A DNA stretch of 64,000 bases, taken from the NCBI RefSeq assembly GCF_004919085.1, contig NZ_STGL01000002.1, positions 391,098 to 455,097 of the forward strand. The letters run 5' to 3'. A program made the position numbers and the translations under genes. The notes beneath the pieces were generated by a model that ran no database searches, had not been told where the DNA came from, and saw nothing but the letters and a program-made list of their open reading frames with translations. This DNA is from Nocardioides sp. GY 10127 (lineage in GTDB: Bacteria; Actinomycetota; Actinomycetes; Propionibacteriales; Nocardioidaceae). Positions 7,154 to 15,488 of the stretch are shown piece after piece. The first letter of the stretch is position 1; every line of letters begins with the position of its first letter.

Positions 7154-8612
7154 GCCCGGTGTACTTGTCGAGGGCGTGCAGCGAGAGGTCCCGGCCGTAG
7201 CCGGACTGCTTGAAGCCGCCGAACGGCACCGTGACGTCGATGGCGTCGACCCCGTTGACGGTCACGGTGCCCGCGACGAGCGCGTCGCTCACGCGGTGCG
7301 CACGGCGCAGGTCGTCGGTGAACACCGAGGCGGCCAGGCCGTAGCGGGAGCGGTTCGCCAGCTCGACGGCCTCCTCCTCGGTGTCGAACGGCGTCACCGC
7401 CAGCACCGGGCCGAAGACCTCCTCGGCCCACAGGGGGTCGGTCGGCGAGACGTCCGCGAAGATCGTGGGCTGCACGTAGGCGCCCTGCTCGGGCAGGCCG
7501 GCCGGCACACCTCCGCCGGTGACGAGCCGGCTCGTGGCCCGCGCCGCGTCGACGTGCCCGAGCACGCGGGTGCGCTGCTCCAGCGAGACGAGCGGGCCCA
7601 GGTCGGTGCGCTCGTCGAGGGGGTCGCCGACGCGGAGGGCCTCGGCCTCGCGCCGGACGAGGTCGAGGAGCTCGTCCACGACCGGCCGCTGGACCAGCAG
7701 ACGGGAGTTCGCCGAGCACACCTGGCCGGTGCAGAAGAAGACGCCCGCCGCGGCCCGGGCGGCCACGGCCGCCAGGTCGCCCGCGTCGGCGAAGACGAGG
7801 TTGGCGCTCTTCCCGCCGCACTCGGGCCAGACCTGCTTGAGGTTCGACTGCGCGGAGTAGCCGAGGAAGAGCTTGCCCACCTCGGTGGAGCCGGTGAAGG
7901 CGACCGCGTCGACGTCCTCGTGCAGGCCGATGGCGCGGCCGGCCTCGGCCCCGAAGCCCGTCACGACGTTGAGGACGCCGTCCGGCAGGCCCGCCTCGGC
8001 GCACAGCCTGGCGAACGCGAGCGCCGAGAGCGGCGTCTGCTCGGCGGGCTTGAGCACCACCGAGCAGCCGGCCGCCAGCGCGGGGGCCAGCTTCCACATC
8101 GCCATCTCGAGCGGGTAGTTCCACGGCACGACAGCCCCGACGACGCCGAGCGGCTCCCGGGTGACCAGCGCCAGCGAGGAGCGACCCGTGGGCGCCACCT
8201 CGCCGTACACCTTGTCGACGGCCTCGGCGTACCAGCGCAGGATCGCGGCGGTGCCCGGGACGTCCCAGGCATGGGTGTCGCGGACGAGCTTGCCGCCGTC
8301 GAGGCTCTCCATGAGCGCGAGCTCGTCGCGGTGCGCGTCCACCAGGTCCGCGACGGCGAGCAGCACCCGCTTGCGCTCGGCCGGGTCGGCGCGCGACCAG
8401 TGTCCCGCCTCGAACGAGCGGCGGGCGGCGGCGACCGCGCGGTCCACGTCCTCGTCTGCCCCGCGCGCGACCTCGGCGAGCACGTCCCCGGTGGCCGGGT
8501 CGACCGTCGCGAACCGCTCCCCCGACGCCGCGGGCACGAACGCCCCGTCGACGAACAGGTCCCGCTCCAGCGTCATCGACGCCCGGACCTCGGACCACAC
8601 CGGCGTGCTCAT
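7128..8612 (-). CDS. NAD(P)-dependent aldehyde dehydrogenase
   Basis: A 494-residue aldehyde dehydrogenase that oxidises an aldehyde to the acid. It has the coenzyme motifs VVPWNYPLEMAMWKLAPAL and FTGSTEVGKL, the catalytic Glu in PECGGKSANLVF, the catalytic Cys in FFCTGQVCSA and the C-terminal PFGGFKQSGYGRD. The pattern recalls gamma-glutamyl-gamma-aminobutyraldehyde and aminobutyraldehyde dehydrogenases, which suits an amine catabolic role. The ATG has GGAG upstream. It is the last gene of the permease operon and its start overlaps the stop of the preceding dehydrogenase as ATGA, indicating translational coupling. Confidence 0.93.
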   Translation of the reverse strand: MSTPVWSEVRASMTLERDLFVDGAFVPAASGERFATVDPATGDVLAEVARGADEDVDRAVAAARRSFEAGHWSRADPAERKRVLLAVADLVDAHRDELALMESLDGGKLVRDTHAWDVPGTAAILRWYAEAVDKVYGEVAPTGRSSLALVTREPLGVVGAVVPWNYPLEMAMWKLAPALAAGCSVVLKPAEQTPLSALAFARLCAEAGLPDGVLNVVTGFGAEAGRAIGLHEDVDAVAFTGSTEVGKLFLGYSAQSNLKQVWPECGGKSANLVFADAGDLAAVAARAAAGVFFCTGQVCSANSRLLVQRPVVDELLDLVRREAEALRVGDPLDERTDLGPLVSLEQRTRVLGHVDAARATSRLVTGGGVPAGLPEQGAYVQPTIFADVSPTDPLWAEEVFGPVLAVTPFDTEEEAVELANRSRYGLAASVFTDDLRRAHRVSDALVAGTVTVNGVDAIDVTVPFGGFKQSGYGRDLSLHALDKYTGLKTRWFHL

Positions 8613-9736
8613 CCCTGCTCCTCCATCTGTGCTTGCTCGTCCTGCTCGTCGTGCTGATCTGTCGGCTGGGGTGTGGGGTGCCGCTCCCCGGCGCCCGAGC
8701 CCAGGTCCACCCGCGGCGACCCGGGCACGACGAGGACCTTGACGGTCCCCGCGGCGGCGTGGGCGGCGGCGTGGGCCGCGGCCGGGACGTCCTCGACGTC
8801 CACCACGTGGGAGACGAGCGGCGAGGGGTCGAGGGTGCCCTCGGCCAGCAGCCGGATGGCGTGCCGGAACGAGGTCAGGCCTGGCTCGCTCTGCGCGCCC
8901 TGGGCCCCCACCAGGCGCAGGTCCTTGTGCAGGAGGTCGAGGACGCTCACGGCCAGGTCGCCCGGCTCGTCGTCCGGGAGGCCGAAGACCCCCATCGTCC
9001 CGCCCCGCGCGGTGCGCTCGTAGCACTCGCGGCGACCCTCCGGGGTCCCCGAGGCGTCCACGGTGAACGGCACCTGCGCGCGCTCGGCCGGCGCCTCGCG
9101 GGCGCCCAGGGCGAGGGCGAGGGCGAGGCGGTGCGGCACCGGTTCCGACACCTGGACGTCGGCGCAGCCCAGCGCGCGCAGCAGCTGGACGAACAGCAGC
9201 CCGGCGGGGCCGGCACCGCAGACGAAGGCCGCGGCGGGGACAACGGCGGGGACAGCGGCGGGGACGACGCCCGCCTCCAGCACCGCGTCACCGAGGAAGG
9301 TGCGCAGGCCGTGGACCACGGTGCCGAGCTGCTGGGCGAAGACCGCCACCTCGGGGTCCAGGTGCGAAGGCATCGGGAGGAGCTGCGACTCCCGCGCCGC
9401 CTGGTACGGCGCGCACACGCGACCCTCGGCCGGGAACGGCAGGTGCAGGACGCGGGTGCCGGGCGCCAGCGCGCCGGAGGGACAGGCGAGCACCTCGCCG
9501 AAGGACTCGTGCCCGAACACGTCGGTGTCCTCGCCGTAGGAGTGCGAGCCACGGAAGCGGTGGAGGTCGGAGCCGCACAGGGCCGAGGCGAGGGTGCGCA
9601 GCAGCACCTCGCCCTCCCCGGGGACCGGCACCGGCAGGCGCCGGACGGAGAGCGCCCCGTCGGGCTCCACGTAGACGGCCGGCATCAGCCCGCCGCTCGC
9701 CTCGCCGCTCGCCTCGCCTGGTGTCGCCCCGGTCAT
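8609..9736 (-). CDS. Zinc-type alcohol/threonine dehydrogenase family protein
   Basis: A medium-chain dehydrogenase of 375 residues. The catalytic lobe shows LCGSDLHRFRG and GHESFGEVL, and the Rossmann part shows FVCGAGPAGLLFVQLLRALG. The four-cysteine structural zinc loop common in this family is absent, because the region after GHE is shortened to VCAPYQAARESQLL. The N-terminus carries an unusual GEASGEASGG repeat and the C-terminus a His/Gln/Asp/Glu-rich tail, so both ends are atypical. It starts with an ATG overlapping the M20 stop (ATGA) and ends overlapping the aldehyde dehydrogenase start. An alcohol to aldehyde step before the aldehyde dehydrogenase is a reasonable guess. Confidence 0.82.
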   Translation of the reverse strand: MTGATPGEASGEASGGLMPAVYVEPDGALSVRRLPVPVPGEGEVLLRTLASALCGSDLHRFRGSHSYGEDTDVFGHESFGEVLACPSGALAPGTRVLHLPFPAEGRVCAPYQAARESQLLPMPSHLDPEVAVFAQQLGTVVHGLRTFLGDAVLEAGVVPAAVPAVVPAAAFVCGAGPAGLLFVQLLRALGCADVQVSEPVPHRLALALALGAREAPAERAQVPFTVDASGTPEGRRECYERTARGGTMGVFGLPDDEPGDLAVSVLDLLHKDLRLVGAQGAQSEPGLTSFRHAIRLLAEGTLDPSPLVSHVVDVEDVPAAAHAAAHAAAGTVKVLVVPGSPRVDLGSGAGERHPTPQPTDQHDEQDEQAQMEEQG

Positions 9737-10869
9737 CGCCCCGCCTCCTCGACCCACGCGACCAGTAGGTCGGCGAGCAGGGCGGTGCGTCGCTCGACCG
9801 ACTCCACGGTCACGTACTCGCCCTCGGCGCAGTTGTGGAAGCAGACCGGCCCGAAGCCGTCGAGGGTGGGGACGCCGGCAGCGGCGAACGTGCTCGCGTC
9901 CGACCCGCCGCGCTCGTGGACGCCGAAGGGCACCTGCCCGGGCCCGTGCACCGCCAGCAGCAGCCGCCACGGCTCGGCGGAGCGCTCGACCGGCAGGCCG
10001 GGCCGGGTGCGTCCGCCGTGCACGACGACCTCGCCCGCGAAGCCGTCCGCGACCCGCGCGGCGATCCGTCGCACCCCGTCGACCGCCGCCTCGAGCACCT
10101 CGTCGTCGTCGGCCCGCAGGTCGACCTCGAGGAAGCCGCGGCCGGCGGCGACCTGGCGCGACGCCCCGGCCTCCAGGTGGCACACGGAGACGAGGACCTC
10201 GGGGCCGCTCAGGGCGGCCACCTCGGTCGCGATCGGCACGAGCGCGTCCAGGGCGTTGACCCCACCGGGCTCGGTCACGTGGACCGCGCGCCCGGTGACC
10301 TCGACCTTCATCGCCCCCACCGCGCCGCGGGAGGTGACGTACCCGTCGCCCGGCTTGCCGGCCTCCAGGCCGACGCAGAGGTCCGCCTCCGCCACCCACC
10401 GGTCGACCAGCGGGCGCGAGGCCACGCTGCCGACCTCCTCGTCCGGGATCACCAGCAGGACGACGCGGGCGCCGAGCCCCCGCACGGCCAGGGCGTCCAC
10501 GGCCCGCCGCCCGGCCTCCGCGGCGAGCAGGAGCGCAGCCTTCATGTCCCCGACGCCGGGTCCCTCCGCGCGGGTCCCGCCGAGCGTGAAGCGCCACGAC
10601 GGGTCGTAGTCCGCAGGCCAGACGGTGTCGCTGTGCCCGACGAGCACCAGCGTCGGGGCCGGGCCGTCCCCGCCGGCGGTGAGCTCGGCGACGACGGCGT
10701 CGCCGTGGCCGGTCACCGGGTGGCGGGCCACCGCGTAGCCGAGGGCCTCCAGGTGCGTGGTCAGCAGGTCGCCGACCCGGTTGATCGCGTCGACGTCGAA
10801 CGACCCGCCCGGCGTGTCGACGAGCCGACCGAGCAGCTCCCAGGGGAAGGCGGTCACGGGGTCGGGCAC
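9733..10869 (-). CDS. M20 family metallohydrolase (ArgE/DapE/CPG2-like)
   Basis: A two-metal amidohydrolase of 378 residues that removes acyl groups or splits dipeptide-like amides. Metal-binding motifs are GHSDTVWPAD (His, Asp), GVGDMKAALL (bridging Asp), IPDEEVGS (Glu-Glu) and the terminal CFHNCAEGEYV (His). The dimerisation domain lies between, near GAVGAMKVEVTGRAVHVTEPG. The pattern is closest to carboxypeptidase G2/glutamate carboxypeptidase types. The GTG start lies 8 bases after the ATPase stop. Within the operon it is the best candidate for freeing an amino acid from an imported conjugate. Confidence 0.88.
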   Translation of the reverse strand: MPDPVTAFPWELLGRLVDTPGGSFDVDAINRVGDLLTTHLEALGYAVARHPVTGHGDAVVAELTAGGDGPAPTLVLVGHSDTVWPADYDPSWRFTLGGTRAEGPGVGDMKAALLLAAEAGRRAVDALAVRGLGARVVLLVIPDEEVGSVASRPLVDRWVAEADLCVGLEAGKPGDGYVTSRGAVGAMKVEVTGRAVHVTEPGGVNALDALVPIATEVAALSGPEVLVSVCHLEAGASRQVAAGRGFLEVDLRADDDEVLEAAVDGVRRIAARVADGFAGEVVVHGGRTRPGLPVERSAEPWRLLLAVHGPGQVPFGVHERGGSDASTFAAAGVPTLDGFGPVCFHNCAEGEYVTVESVERRTALLADLLVAWVEEAGR

Positions 10870-10876
10870 GGTGCGC

Positions 10877-11980
10877 TCAGGCGGCCGGGACGGCCGGGCA
10901 GACCCAGGCGTCCTGCGCGTCGAAGCCGAGCCGGACCGGCTCCCCCAACGCCAGGCCGGTGGCCGTGCGCAGGTCGGCGTTGGCGACGAGGTCGCCGGAG
11001 GGCAGCGTCACCTTCACCGAGGTGTAGGAGCCCTTGAAGGAGAGGTCGGCGACGGTGCCCTCCAGGCACACGCACGGGCGGGGCGAGGCGGGCCCGAGCA
11101 CGCGGAGGCTCTCGGGCCGGACGACGACCACCCAGCCGTCGGGCGCGGCGGTGCCCGCGGCGTCCGGCACCTGCGCGACCTCGGCCGCGGGCAGCTTGAA
11201 GTGCTCGGCGACCACCGTGGCGTCGTCCTTGCTCAGCACCGGGAAGGTGTTGGCCGTGCCCACGAAGTCCGCGACCCGGGCGTTGCCGGGCTGGTGGTAC
11301 ATCTGCGTCGGCGGGGCCACCTGCACCAGCTCGCCGGCGTGCATGAAGCCGATGCGGTCCGACATCGTGAACGCCTCCTCCTGGTCGTGGGTGACGTAGA
11401 GGAAGGTGACGCCGGTGGCCCGCTGGATCTCCTTGAGCGCCATCTGCATCTGGTGGCGCAGCTGGAGGTCGAGGGCACCGAGCGGCTCGTCGAGCAGCAG
11501 GATCTTGGGCTCCAGGACGAGCGCGCGGGCCAGCGCCACGCGCTGCTGCATGCCGCCCGAGAGCTCGCCGGGCTTGGCGTGCGTGCTGGCCTGGAGCCCG
11601 ACCATCTCGACGGCCTCGTCGACCTTGCCGCGGATCGAGCGGCGCGGGACGTCCGCCTGCTTGAGGCCGAAGGCGATGTTGTCCGCGACGCTCATGTGCG
11701 GGAAGAGGGCGTAGTTCTGGAAGACCGTGTGCACGGGCCGCTTGTGGCTGGGCACCCGCGAGATGTCGACGCCGTCGAGGACGATCCGGCCGGAGGTCGG
11801 CTGCTCGAGGCCCGAGACCAGCTTGAGGGTCGTGGTCTTGCCGCAGCCGCTGGAGCCGATGAGGGAGAAGAACTCCCCCCGGTCCAGGGTGAGGTCGAGG
11901 TCGACGAGGGTCGGCGCCGAGGCCGACGCGTACTGCTTGGTGACGCCCTCGAGGGTGAGGAGCGGCTCGGAGGTGGTCAC
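10877..11980 (-). CDS. ABC transporter ATPase, spermidine/putrescine (PotA) type
   Basis: The energy subunit of the importer, acting at the inner face of the membrane. Walker A GSSGCGKTTT is near residue 41, the Q-loop is in VFQNYALFPHM, the signature is LSGGMQQR, Walker B is ILLLDEPLGALD and the H-loop is VTHDQEE. A C-terminal TOBE-like domain (VVVVRPESLRVL, GTVADLSFKGSYTSVKV) is typical of PotA/CysA-type ATPases. Length 367 is normal. The GTG start is preceded by AGAGG. It follows the second permease by 2 bases and is clearly part of the same operon. Confidence 0.93.
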   Translation of the reverse strand: MTTSEPLLTLEGVTKQYASASAPTLVDLDLTLDRGEFFSLIGSSGCGKTTTLKLVSGLEQPTSGRIVLDGVDISRVPSHKRPVHTVFQNYALFPHMSVADNIAFGLKQADVPRRSIRGKVDEAVEMVGLQASTHAKPGELSGGMQQRVALARALVLEPKILLLDEPLGALDLQLRHQMQMALKEIQRATGVTFLYVTHDQEEAFTMSDRIGFMHAGELVQVAPPTQMYHQPGNARVADFVGTANTFPVLSKDDATVVAEHFKLPAAEVAQVPDAAGTAAPDGWVVVVRPESLRVLGPASPRPCVCLEGTVADLSFKGSYTSVKVTLPSGDLVANADLRTATGLALGEPVRLGFDAQDAWVCPAVPAA

Positions 11981-11982
11981 GA

Positions 11983-12786
11983 TCAGCCTCTCTTGTCGGT
12001 GCCGACGGCACCGAGGTTCCGGACCCCGGTGAGGGTCAGGGCAGCGAACAGCGGGACCAGCGAGAACACCATGGCCAGGAGCGCCACCGCGTTGACGTCG
12101 GCGGTCACACCGTGACGGATCATCCCCATGATCAGCGTGGGGAGGGTGGTGACGTCGGGGCCACCGAGGAACGTGGGGCTGACGACGTCGTCCATGGAGA
12201 ACGTGAACGTCATCAGGAAGGCCACCAGGATGCTGGGCACCATGAGCGGCACCGTGACGCGGGCGAACACGACGTGCGGCCGCGCGCCCAGGTCGCGGGC
12301 GGCGTTCTCGTAGACGTCGCTGAGCTGGCTCATCCGGGCGTTGATGATGAGGAAGGCGTAGGCCGAGCAGTAGACGACCTGCGAGGCCACCACGAGCGCC
12401 CAGCCCAGCTCGATCTCCAGCAGGCGGGTGATGAGGAAGATGCTCATCACCACCACGACCTCGGGCATCACCATGCGCAGGAGGACGAGGGAGTCGTCCG
12501 CTCGGTCGAGCCGGCCCGAGCGCAGCCCGCGTCGCCCCACGGCCGCGGTGAAGGCCACCGCGACGGAGAGGGCCGCGACGACCACCGCGCAGACGAAGGA
12601 GTTGCGCAGGTCGGTGCGGAACTCGGCGTCCCGCAGCGTCTGGTGCAGCCAGCGGGTCGTGAACCCGCCCCACTCGAGCAGCAGCTTGTCGCCGTTGAAG
12701 GCGTTGGCAGCGATCGCGACGATCGGCACCCACAGGAACAGCAGGCCGAGGACGGCCAGGACGGTGACGGTCTTGTGGTTCGTCAT
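11983..12786 (-). CDS. ABC transporter permease, PotC type
   Basis: An inner-membrane permease of 267 residues. Hydrophobic segments start at residues 7-27 and recur about six times. The EAA loop that docks on the ATPase is NAARDLGARPHVVFARVTVPL. The conserved FSMDDVVSPTFLGGP stretch is a PotC hallmark. The ATG overlaps the stop of the upstream permease (ATGA), so the two permeases are made together. It forms the transporter with the genes on either side and with the binding protein at 2.6 kb. Confidence 0.92.
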   Translation of the reverse strand: MTNHKTVTVLAVLGLLFLWVPIVAIAANAFNGDKLLLEWGGFTTRWLHQTLRDAEFRTDLRNSFVCAVVVAALSVAVAFTAAVGRRGLRSGRLDRADDSLVLLRMVMPEVVVVMSIFLITRLLEIELGWALVVASQVVYCSAYAFLIINARMSQLSDVYENAARDLGARPHVVFARVTVPLMVPSILVAFLMTFTFSMDDVVSPTFLGGPDVTTLPTLIMGMIRHGVTADVNAVALLAMVFSLVPLFAALTLTGVRNLGAVGTDKRG

Positions 12787-13745
12787 GCCGCGCTCCTGGT
12801 GAGGACGCGGGTGGCGAGCCGGACCAGGGCGGCGATCCCGCGCGGGCCCCAGTTCGCCACCAGGATGACCGCGAGCAGCAGCATGGCGATCGCGGCGCCC
12901 GCGGCGTAGTTGCCCGTGCCGGTGAAGGCGTTGGTGACCAGGTTGCCGATCATCAGCGTCTTCCCGCCGCCCAGGACGGCCGGGATCGTGTACTCCCCCA
13001 GGCAGGGGATGCCGACCAGCAGCGCGGACACGGCCACGCCCGGCAGGGACAGCGGCAGCGTCACCTTGAACCAGGCCTTCGCCGGGGAGTAGCCGAGGTC
13101 GTACGCGGCCAGCACGAGGTTGCGGTCGATCTGCTCGAGCACCGAGTAGACCGGCAGGATCGACAGCGGCAGGTAGCAGTAGACGATGCCGATGAGCACG
13201 GCGGTGTTCGTGTACGTGAGGTCCAGGTCCGAGGACGTGAGCCCGGTGAGGCTGAGCATCCAGGGGACGAGGTCGCCGGGGCCGAGCAGCGTGAGCCACG
13301 CGTAGACCCGGACGACGAACGCCGTCCAGAACGGCGTGATGACCGCCAGCAGCAGCAGCTTCTGGGCGCGCCCGGAGGTGAGCGAGATGGCGTAGGCGAT
13401 CGGGTAGCCGATGAGCACGCACGCGATCGTCGCGACGACCGAGAGGAAGATCGAGTTCTTGAACGCCACGAAGGTGCTGGAGCGGAAGAGCTCCGTGTAG
13501 TTCTCGAAGGTGAGGACCCAGTCCAGCTTGCCGGTGTCCCAGTTGAAGGTGGCCAGGGAGGCGACCGCGAGGAACACGATCGGCACCAGGAACAGGACGA
13601 CGACGAGCAGCCAGGTCGGCACCATCGCCAGCAGGCCACCCAGCGCGGACCCGACACGGGTCGCCGGGCTGCGCCTCGCGGGCGGGGTCGTCTGGCTGGT
13701 CGGCGGGCGGGTCGCGCCGGCGTCGGGCCGGTCATCTACGAGCAT
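12783..13745 (-). CDS. ABC transporter permease, PotB type
   Basis: First gene of the six-gene transporter/catabolic operon. The 320-residue protein has a cytoplasmic, proline-rich N-terminus of about 40 residues and then six membrane segments. The EAA loop is AAYDLGYSPAKAWFKVTLPLSLPG, and GIPCLGEYTIPAVLGGG is typical of PotB/PotH permeases. The ATG start is at 13745. Its promoter region holds palindrome B, 51 bp upstream. Confidence 0.92.
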   Translation of the reverse strand: MLVDDRPDAGATRPPTSQTTPPARRSPATRVGSALGGLLAMVPTWLLVVVLFLVPIVFLAVASLATFNWDTGKLDWVLTFENYTELFRSSTFVAFKNSIFLSVVATIACVLIGYPIAYAISLTSGRAQKLLLLAVITPFWTAFVVRVYAWLTLLGPGDLVPWMLSLTGLTSSDLDLTYTNTAVLIGIVYCYLPLSILPVYSVLEQIDRNLVLAAYDLGYSPAKAWFKVTLPLSLPGVAVSALLVGIPCLGEYTIPAVLGGGKTLMIGNLVTNAFTGTGNYAAGAAIAMLLLAVILVANWGPRGIAALVRLATRVLTRSAA

Positions 13746-13796
13746 CCACGTCCTCGCGGTCGGGCTCCGGGCAGGAGCGGGTCGAACACAACTCTC

Positions 13797-13813
13797 GTTG
13801 ACAATAGCGCAAC
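13797..13813. promoter_or_regulatory. Operator-like palindrome B (GTTG-N9-CAAC)
   Basis: GTTG-ACAATAGCG-CAAC lies upstream of the permease operon. On the transcribed strand the inner TATTGT is a candidate -10, with CTGACC 16 bases before it as a weak -35. It shares seven of the nine spacer bases with site A. Binding here would shut off transport and the downstream enzymes together. Confidence 0.6.
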
Positions 13814-13856
13814 AAAAGCGCAGGTCAGGGGGCGGGAAGCAGCCGTCATGCCGCTT

Positions 13857-15488
13857 TTACCGGCCCGCAACATCCCCCACAGCGTCCTCGTGGACGGCGA
13901 TCACGACAGGCCCAGGAACCCCTGCCCCGGCCCGGTCCCCGGCGAAGGAGGCCACGAGCGCGACGAGGTCGTCGAGCGTCCTCGCGCGGACCCCGCGGGC
14001 CCCGAACGCGGTCGCGAGTCCGACCGGGTCCGGATAGCCGAAGCGGACCCCGACCGGCTCGATCGACGCCGCGACCATCTCCTCCTCGATCTCCTGGTAG
14101 CCGCCGTTCTCGACCACCACGTAGAGCAGCGGAAGGCGCTCCTCCACGGCCACCGAGAGCTCCGGCAGGGAGAACAGGAAGGCGCCGTCACCGGCCAGCG
14201 CCACGGTGGTCCGCTCGGGGGCGGCCAGGCACGCCCCGATCGCGGCGGGCAGCGCGTAGCCCAGCGGCGCGAAGCCGTCGGGGTAGAGGAACGAGCGCGG
14301 GGTCGCGAACGGGTAGTGCACCCCGGTGCCGAGGTAGGAGACCTGCGAGCTGTCGCCGGTCAGCACCACGTCGTCCGGGAGCACCGCGGCCAGGCGGTCG
14401 TGCAGCCCGCGCAGGGGGCCGTCGTAGTTCGCCTGGACGGCGTCGGCCAGGCCGCGCTGGCGCTCCCAGCGGTCAGCGAGCGGCGTCGGCGGGTCCGCCT
14501 CCAGCACAGCCAGGAGCGCGTCGAGCGTGGCCGCCGCGTCGGCCACGACCAGCAGGTCACCGGGGCGGCCGTGCGCCAGGCGGCCCGGCTCGACGTCCAC
14601 CCGGCACACGGGCGGCAGCGAGGCCGCCACCGCGGGCGGGACGTCGCGCTGGGAGAGCTCGGAGCCCAGGACGAGCAGCAGATCGGCGTCCGCCAGCCGC
14701 TCGGGCGCGTACGGCAGGACGGTGGTGGGCACCGCGTCCGCCCCCTGGTCCAGGACGCCGGCCGCGGCCCGCGAGGTGGCCACCGGGGCGCCGAGCAGGT
14801 CGGCGAGACGGTTGACCTGGGCCCGGGCGCGCACCGCTCCCCCGCCCACCACGAGCATCGGGCTCCGCGCCGAGCGCAGCCGTGCGGCCAGCTCCGCGAC
14901 CAGCCCGGCGGGCGCGGCCCCCGGGGACAGGACCGGGAGCGCCGGCAGGGGCGCGGTGGCCGGCGCCGCCAGCAGGTCGATCGGGACGTCGAGGTGCACG
15001 GGGCGCGTGCGGGCGACCTGCCATCGGGCGAAGGTCTCCACCACGTCGCCGTAGAGGCGCTCCTCGGAGCGGGGGCGCAGGCTCGTGACGAGCCCCGCGA
15101 GGCTGGCGTGCTGGTCCTTGCTCTCGTGCAGCCAGCCGACCTCGTGGCCCTCGTCGGCGATCCGGGCGCCGGTCGAGATGGCCAGCACCGGCACGGAGTC
15201 GGCCCACGCGGTGGCCAGCGCCGTCGCCGCGTTGAGGATGCCGGGGCCGGTGGTCGTGACGAGCACGCCGGGCCGTCCGGTGGCGCGGGCGTAGCCGTCG
15301 GCCGCGAACCCGGCGCCCTGCTCGTGGCGCGGGTTGACGAGCCGGATCGAGGAGCGGGCCAGCCCGTCGAAGACCGGCAGGTTGTGCGAGCCGGGGATGC
15401 CGAAGACGACCTCGACGCCGAGCTGCTCCAGCAGCTCCACGAGGGCCACCCCCACCGTGCGGGTGGGCGGGAGGTCGGGCGTGCTCAT
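13857..15488 (-). CDS. Thiamine-diphosphate-dependent enzyme, AruI/IlvB-like 2-oxoacid decarboxylase
   Basis: A 543-residue member of the acetolactate synthase superfamily. The catalytic Glu is in NPRHEQGAGFAADGYAR (Glu56), and the ThDP/Mg2+ motif begins at GDGAFLFSLPELS and ends at VVVENGGYQ. Two stretches, GWLHESKDQHASLAGLVTS and VAASIEPVGVRFGYPD, closely resemble 5-guanidino-2-oxopentanoate (2-ketoarginine) decarboxylase AruI rather than true acetolactate synthase. Paired with an aminotransferase, an aldehyde dehydrogenase and a polyamine-type importer in the same locus, decarboxylation of a 2-oxoacid to an aldehyde is the likeliest reaction. The stop is a rare TAA for this genome. Its ATG overlaps the DUF1028 stop (ATGA). 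Confidence 0.85.
   Translation of the reverse strand: MSTPDLPPTRTVGVALVELLEQLGVEVVFGIPGSHNLPVFDGLARSSIRLVNPRHEQGAGFAADGYARATGRPGVLVTTTGPGILNAATALATAWADSVPVLAISTGARIADEGHEVGWLHESKDQHASLAGLVTSLRPRSEERLYGDVVETFARWQVARTRPVHLDVPIDLLAAPATAPLPALPVLSPGAAPAGLVAELAARLRSARSPMLVVGGGAVRARAQVNRLADLLGAPVATSRAAAGVLDQGADAVPTTVLPYAPERLADADLLLVLGSELSQRDVPPAVAASLPPVCRVDVEPGRLAHGRPGDLLVVADAAATLDALLAVLEADPPTPLADRWERQRGLADAVQANYDGPLRGLHDRLAAVLPDDVVLTGDSSQVSYLGTGVHYPFATPRSFLYPDGFAPLGYALPAAIGACLAAPERTTVALAGDGAFLFSLPELSVAVEERLPLLYVVVENGGYQEIEEEMVAASIEPVGVRFGYPDPVGLATAFGARGVRARTLDDLVALVASFAGDRAGAGVPGPVVIAVHEDAVGDVAGR

Noticed and set aside
13857..15488. Acetolactate synthase (ilvB) of branched-chain biosynthesis
   Set aside because: No small subunit or ilvC is adjacent, and the sequence details and catabolic operon fit an AruI-like decarboxylase better.
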